From the NCBI GenBank assembly GCA_964483375.1, contig CAZABJ010000085.1:1-7053 (forward strand): a stretch of DNA of 7,053 bases. Direction: 5' to 3'. The notes beneath the pieces are model-generated. The model was not told where the DNA came from, made no database searches, and saw only the letters and a program-made list of their open reading frames with translations. Each line of letters starts with the position of its first letter. Position 1 is the first letter of the stretch. The position numbers and the translations under genes were made by a program. Shown piece by piece: positions 5,554 through 7,053 of this stretch. Source of the stretch: JAUIEH01 sp964483375. GTDB taxonomy: Bacteria; Pseudomonadota; Alphaproteobacteria; Caulobacterales; Maricaulaceae.

Positions 5554-6594
5554 TCAGGCCTCGAAAATCTCGACCAACTCTGAGGCGCCATTGCCGCCGA
5601 CCAGGCGCGCGCCGCCGATGACGTAGATGCTTTCCCCCAGCGTCACCGCGCCAAGGCCATGGCGCGGTGTCCAACCCTCGGCGACGAGCGTCCAGGCGTC
5701 TTGGGCGGGCTCATAGGCCCAGCATTCCTCATGCACGCCTCCGCCTGCGGGAGCGAACCATTCTCCGCCAAAGGCATAGAGTTGACCGTTCAGCGCGGCG
5801 GCGGCGAGCCCCCCTTGGGCCTGCGGCATCGGGGCGGCGCGGCGCCAGCGGTCCTCCCGGGCGTCGTAAACTTCGTGGTCGGCGCGGTTTCCGTCATTGA
5901 CGACGCGACCGCCGACCACATGCCACGCTCCGTCAATGACCGCGCCAGCGGCCGAGTTCCGGGCGCTCAGGGCGGGAGCGGCGGTTTCCCAGCGGTTCTC
6001 CGCGGGCTCAAAAACGAGATGATCCGCGACGTCGCGGTGATCATTCCAGCTCGCGTTGGTCTCGCCTGAGGGACGTCGCCCGCCCGCCACGTGAATGCGA
6101 TCCCCAAGCGCGGCGCAGACGGTTTCGCCATGGGGGGCGGGCGCGGGAGCCGCTTCGGTCCACGCATCGCCGTTGGGGTCAAAAACCCAAGTCTGGTCGC
6201 GCATCACCCAGACCGCGTCGGATCCGTCGGTGCGGAACCCGCCCAGCGCATAGAGGCGATCGCCGAGCGCGACGAGATTGGGATGGTGCCGCGGCTCGGG
6301 CAGCGCAGCATGGGCGCGCCAGGCTTGCTCGCCGGGCGCCAAGGACCAATGCGCGTCCGTCGGGCCGGTGATTTGGCCGTTTTGGGCGAGAAAACCGCCC
6401 GCTAGATGAATGCGTCCGCCCAAAGCGGCCGGGTAGATTTCTTGAACCGGATGTGGAAGCGCGGGGCCCGGAGACCAGCGCGATCTGCGTGCGGTCGCCT
6501 CAGGCTGTGCGCCCGCCGTGCAGCCGACCAACAGACCGGCGCCGCCGGCTGCAAGCGCGGTGCGTCTGGTTACCGCGCTATGACCTTTGGGCAT
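5554..6594 (-). CDS. Kelch-repeat beta-propeller lipoprotein, Tat-type signal
   Basis: A 346-residue protein. The N-terminus has twin arginines (VTRRTALAAGGAG, Arg10-Arg11), a hydrophobic stretch and a lipobox LVGC with Cys25, so export by Tat and lipid attachment at Cys25 are predicted. The mature part has six Kelch repeats, marked by double glycines at 66-67, 118-119, 171-172, 228-229, 276-277 and 327-328. Each blade runs roughly like GDRLYALGGF, an asymmetric loop, then VFDPNGDAWTEAAP with the conserved Trp. Six repeats fit a closed six-bladed propeller. Such domains bind proteins or glycans, and some resemble N-acetylneuraminate epimerase, but no catalytic assignment can be made. The ATG at 6594 is supported by GGAG seven bases upstream; the frame stays open to 6816 but that extension would overlap the gyrA start. 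It is divergent from gyrA by 154 bp and convergent with the small membrane protein. Confidence 0.88.
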   Translation of the reverse strand: MPKGHSAVTRRTALAAGGAGLLVGCTAGAQPEATARRSRWSPGPALPHPVQEIYPAALGGRIHLAGGFLAQNGQITGPTDAHWSLAPGEQAWRAHAALPEPRHHPNLVALGDRLYALGGFRTDGSDAVWVMRDQTWVFDPNGDAWTEAAPAPAPHGETVCAALGDRIHVAGGRRPSGETNASWNDHRDVADHLVFEPAENRWETAAPALSARNSAAGAVIDGAWHVVGGRVVNDGNRADHEVYDAREDRWRRAAPMPQAQGGLAAAALNGQLYAFGGEWFAPAGGGVHEECWAYEPAQDAWTLVAEGWTPRHGLGAVTLGESIYVIGGARLVGGNGASELVEIFEA

Positions 6595-6748
6595 GAGCGT
6601 TCTCCCCGTCCAAGCCGAGCCGTCGCCGGTCGTCGCTGGCGCAATGGGACAGCGTTTGCTAAAGCGATGGCAATTCACACGGTCGTGATTCGCTTGTCCC
6701 CATGCGGACCAGCCGACCCTCCCGCTTCTACCACTATTCGTTGATCCC
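6595..6748. other. Divergent intergenic region between the Kelch gene and gyrA
   Basis: It must hold promoters for both genes, but I could not fix convincing -35/-10 pairs. It contains a nested dyad: AAGCGA (6662-6667) pairs with TCGCTT (6690-6695), and inside TCAC (6675-6678) pairs with GTGA (6685-6688). A GANTC methylation site (6687-6691) lies in the right arm. No LexA box is present. Confidence 0.45.
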
Positions 6749-7053
6749 GTGACAGACACGCCCGAGCCGCACCAACCCGATATCGCGCCGATCGCCATCG
6801 AAGACGAGATGCGCAAAAGCTATCTCGACTATGCGATGAGCGTCATCGTCAGTCGCGCGATCCCCGATGCGCGCGACGGGCTGAAGCCGGTGCACCGCCG
6901 CATTTTGTGGGCGATGCATGAGGGCGGCTACACCCACGACAAGCCGTTCAAGAAATCCGCCAATGTGGTGGGCGATGTGATGGGTCGCTTCCACCCCCAT
7001 GGCGACGGCGCGATTTACGACGCTTTGGTGCGCATGGCCCAGCCCTGGTCCAT
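6749..7053 (+). CDS. gyrA: DNA gyrase subunit A, partial (N-terminus)
   Basis: The first 101 codons of GyrA, the subunit of the type II topoisomerase that cuts and rejoins DNA during negative supercoiling. Residues 17-58 carry the family start IEDEMRKSYLDYAMSVIVSR followed by AIPDARDGLKPVHRRILWAMHE. The quinolone-determining region begins near KKSANVVGDVMGRFHPHGDG (68-87) and continues AIYDALVRMAQPWS. YAMSVIVSRA and HEGGYTHDKPFKKS favour GyrA over ParC. Gly87 occupies the place of E. coli Ser83, while Asp91 keeps Asp87. The active-site Tyr lies beyond the window. The start is GTG at 6749-6751, giving VTDTPEPHQPDI, a length typical of alphaproteobacterial GyrA. No Shine-Dalgarno sequence precedes it, so the start is less certain than the gene. 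Confidence 0.95.
   Translation, partial: MTDTPEPHQPDIAPIAIEDEMRKSYLDYAMSVIVSRAIPDARDGLKPVHRRILWAMHEGGYTHDKPFKKSANVVGDVMGRFHPHGDGAIYDALVRMAQPWS

Noticed and set aside
6595..6816. N-terminal extension of the Kelch protein to 6816
   Set aside because: It would overlap the gyrA start on the opposite strand and bury the signal peptide; ATG 6594 has a good ribosome binding site.

Overview
The window is GC-rich chromosomal DNA, most likely from an alphaproteobacterium. Three things point there. The UvrA fragment has alphaproteobacterial-style sequence (PHSPATGLPIESQ after the first ABC half, a CPVSG zinc-finger variant, GVSGGGKST as second Walker A). ssb carries a direct-repeat LexA box of the alphaproteobacterial type (GAAC-N7-GAAC). 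uvrA, ssb and gyrA lie in the same neighbourhood, as I recall from other alphaproteobacteria. I cannot name a genus.

Layout from left to right: uvrA (minus strand, 3' end cut off by the window edge); a 207-bp divergent gap with two palindromes; a DUF2855 gene (plus); a convergent gene for a carboxymuconolactone decarboxylase/AhpD-like protein (minus); a gap of about 510 bp holding a possible tiny hydrophobic ORF, a CtrA-like site, several small hairpins and the SOS promoter of ssb; ssb (plus); a small three-helix membrane protein (plus); a convergent gene for a Tat-exported Kelch-repeat lipoprotein (minus); a 154-bp divergent gap; and the first 101 codons of gyrA (plus, cut off by the window edge).

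Functionally this is a genome-maintenance neighbourhood: nucleotide excision repair (UvrA), single-strand DNA binding (SSB) and topology (GyrA). Four accessory genes are mixed in: DUF2855 and the AhpD-like protein between uvrA and ssb, and the membrane protein and Kelch lipoprotein between ssb and gyrA. They have no obvious link to DNA metabolism. The LexA box sits between the -35 and -10 of ssb. I found no full box in front of uvrA, whose start is about 2.4 kb from ssb, although in E. coli the two genes form an SOS-controlled divergent pair.

I see no mobile element, CRISPR array, rRNA or tRNA, and no convincing novel multi-gene system. The points most worth checking are the LexA box with the split uvrA/ssb pair, Gly at the quinolone-determining position of GyrA, the Ser replacing a zinc-finger Cys in UvrA, the amber-interrupted small reading frame upstream of ssb, and the three GANTC sites located upstream of ssb, the membrane protein gene and gyrA.
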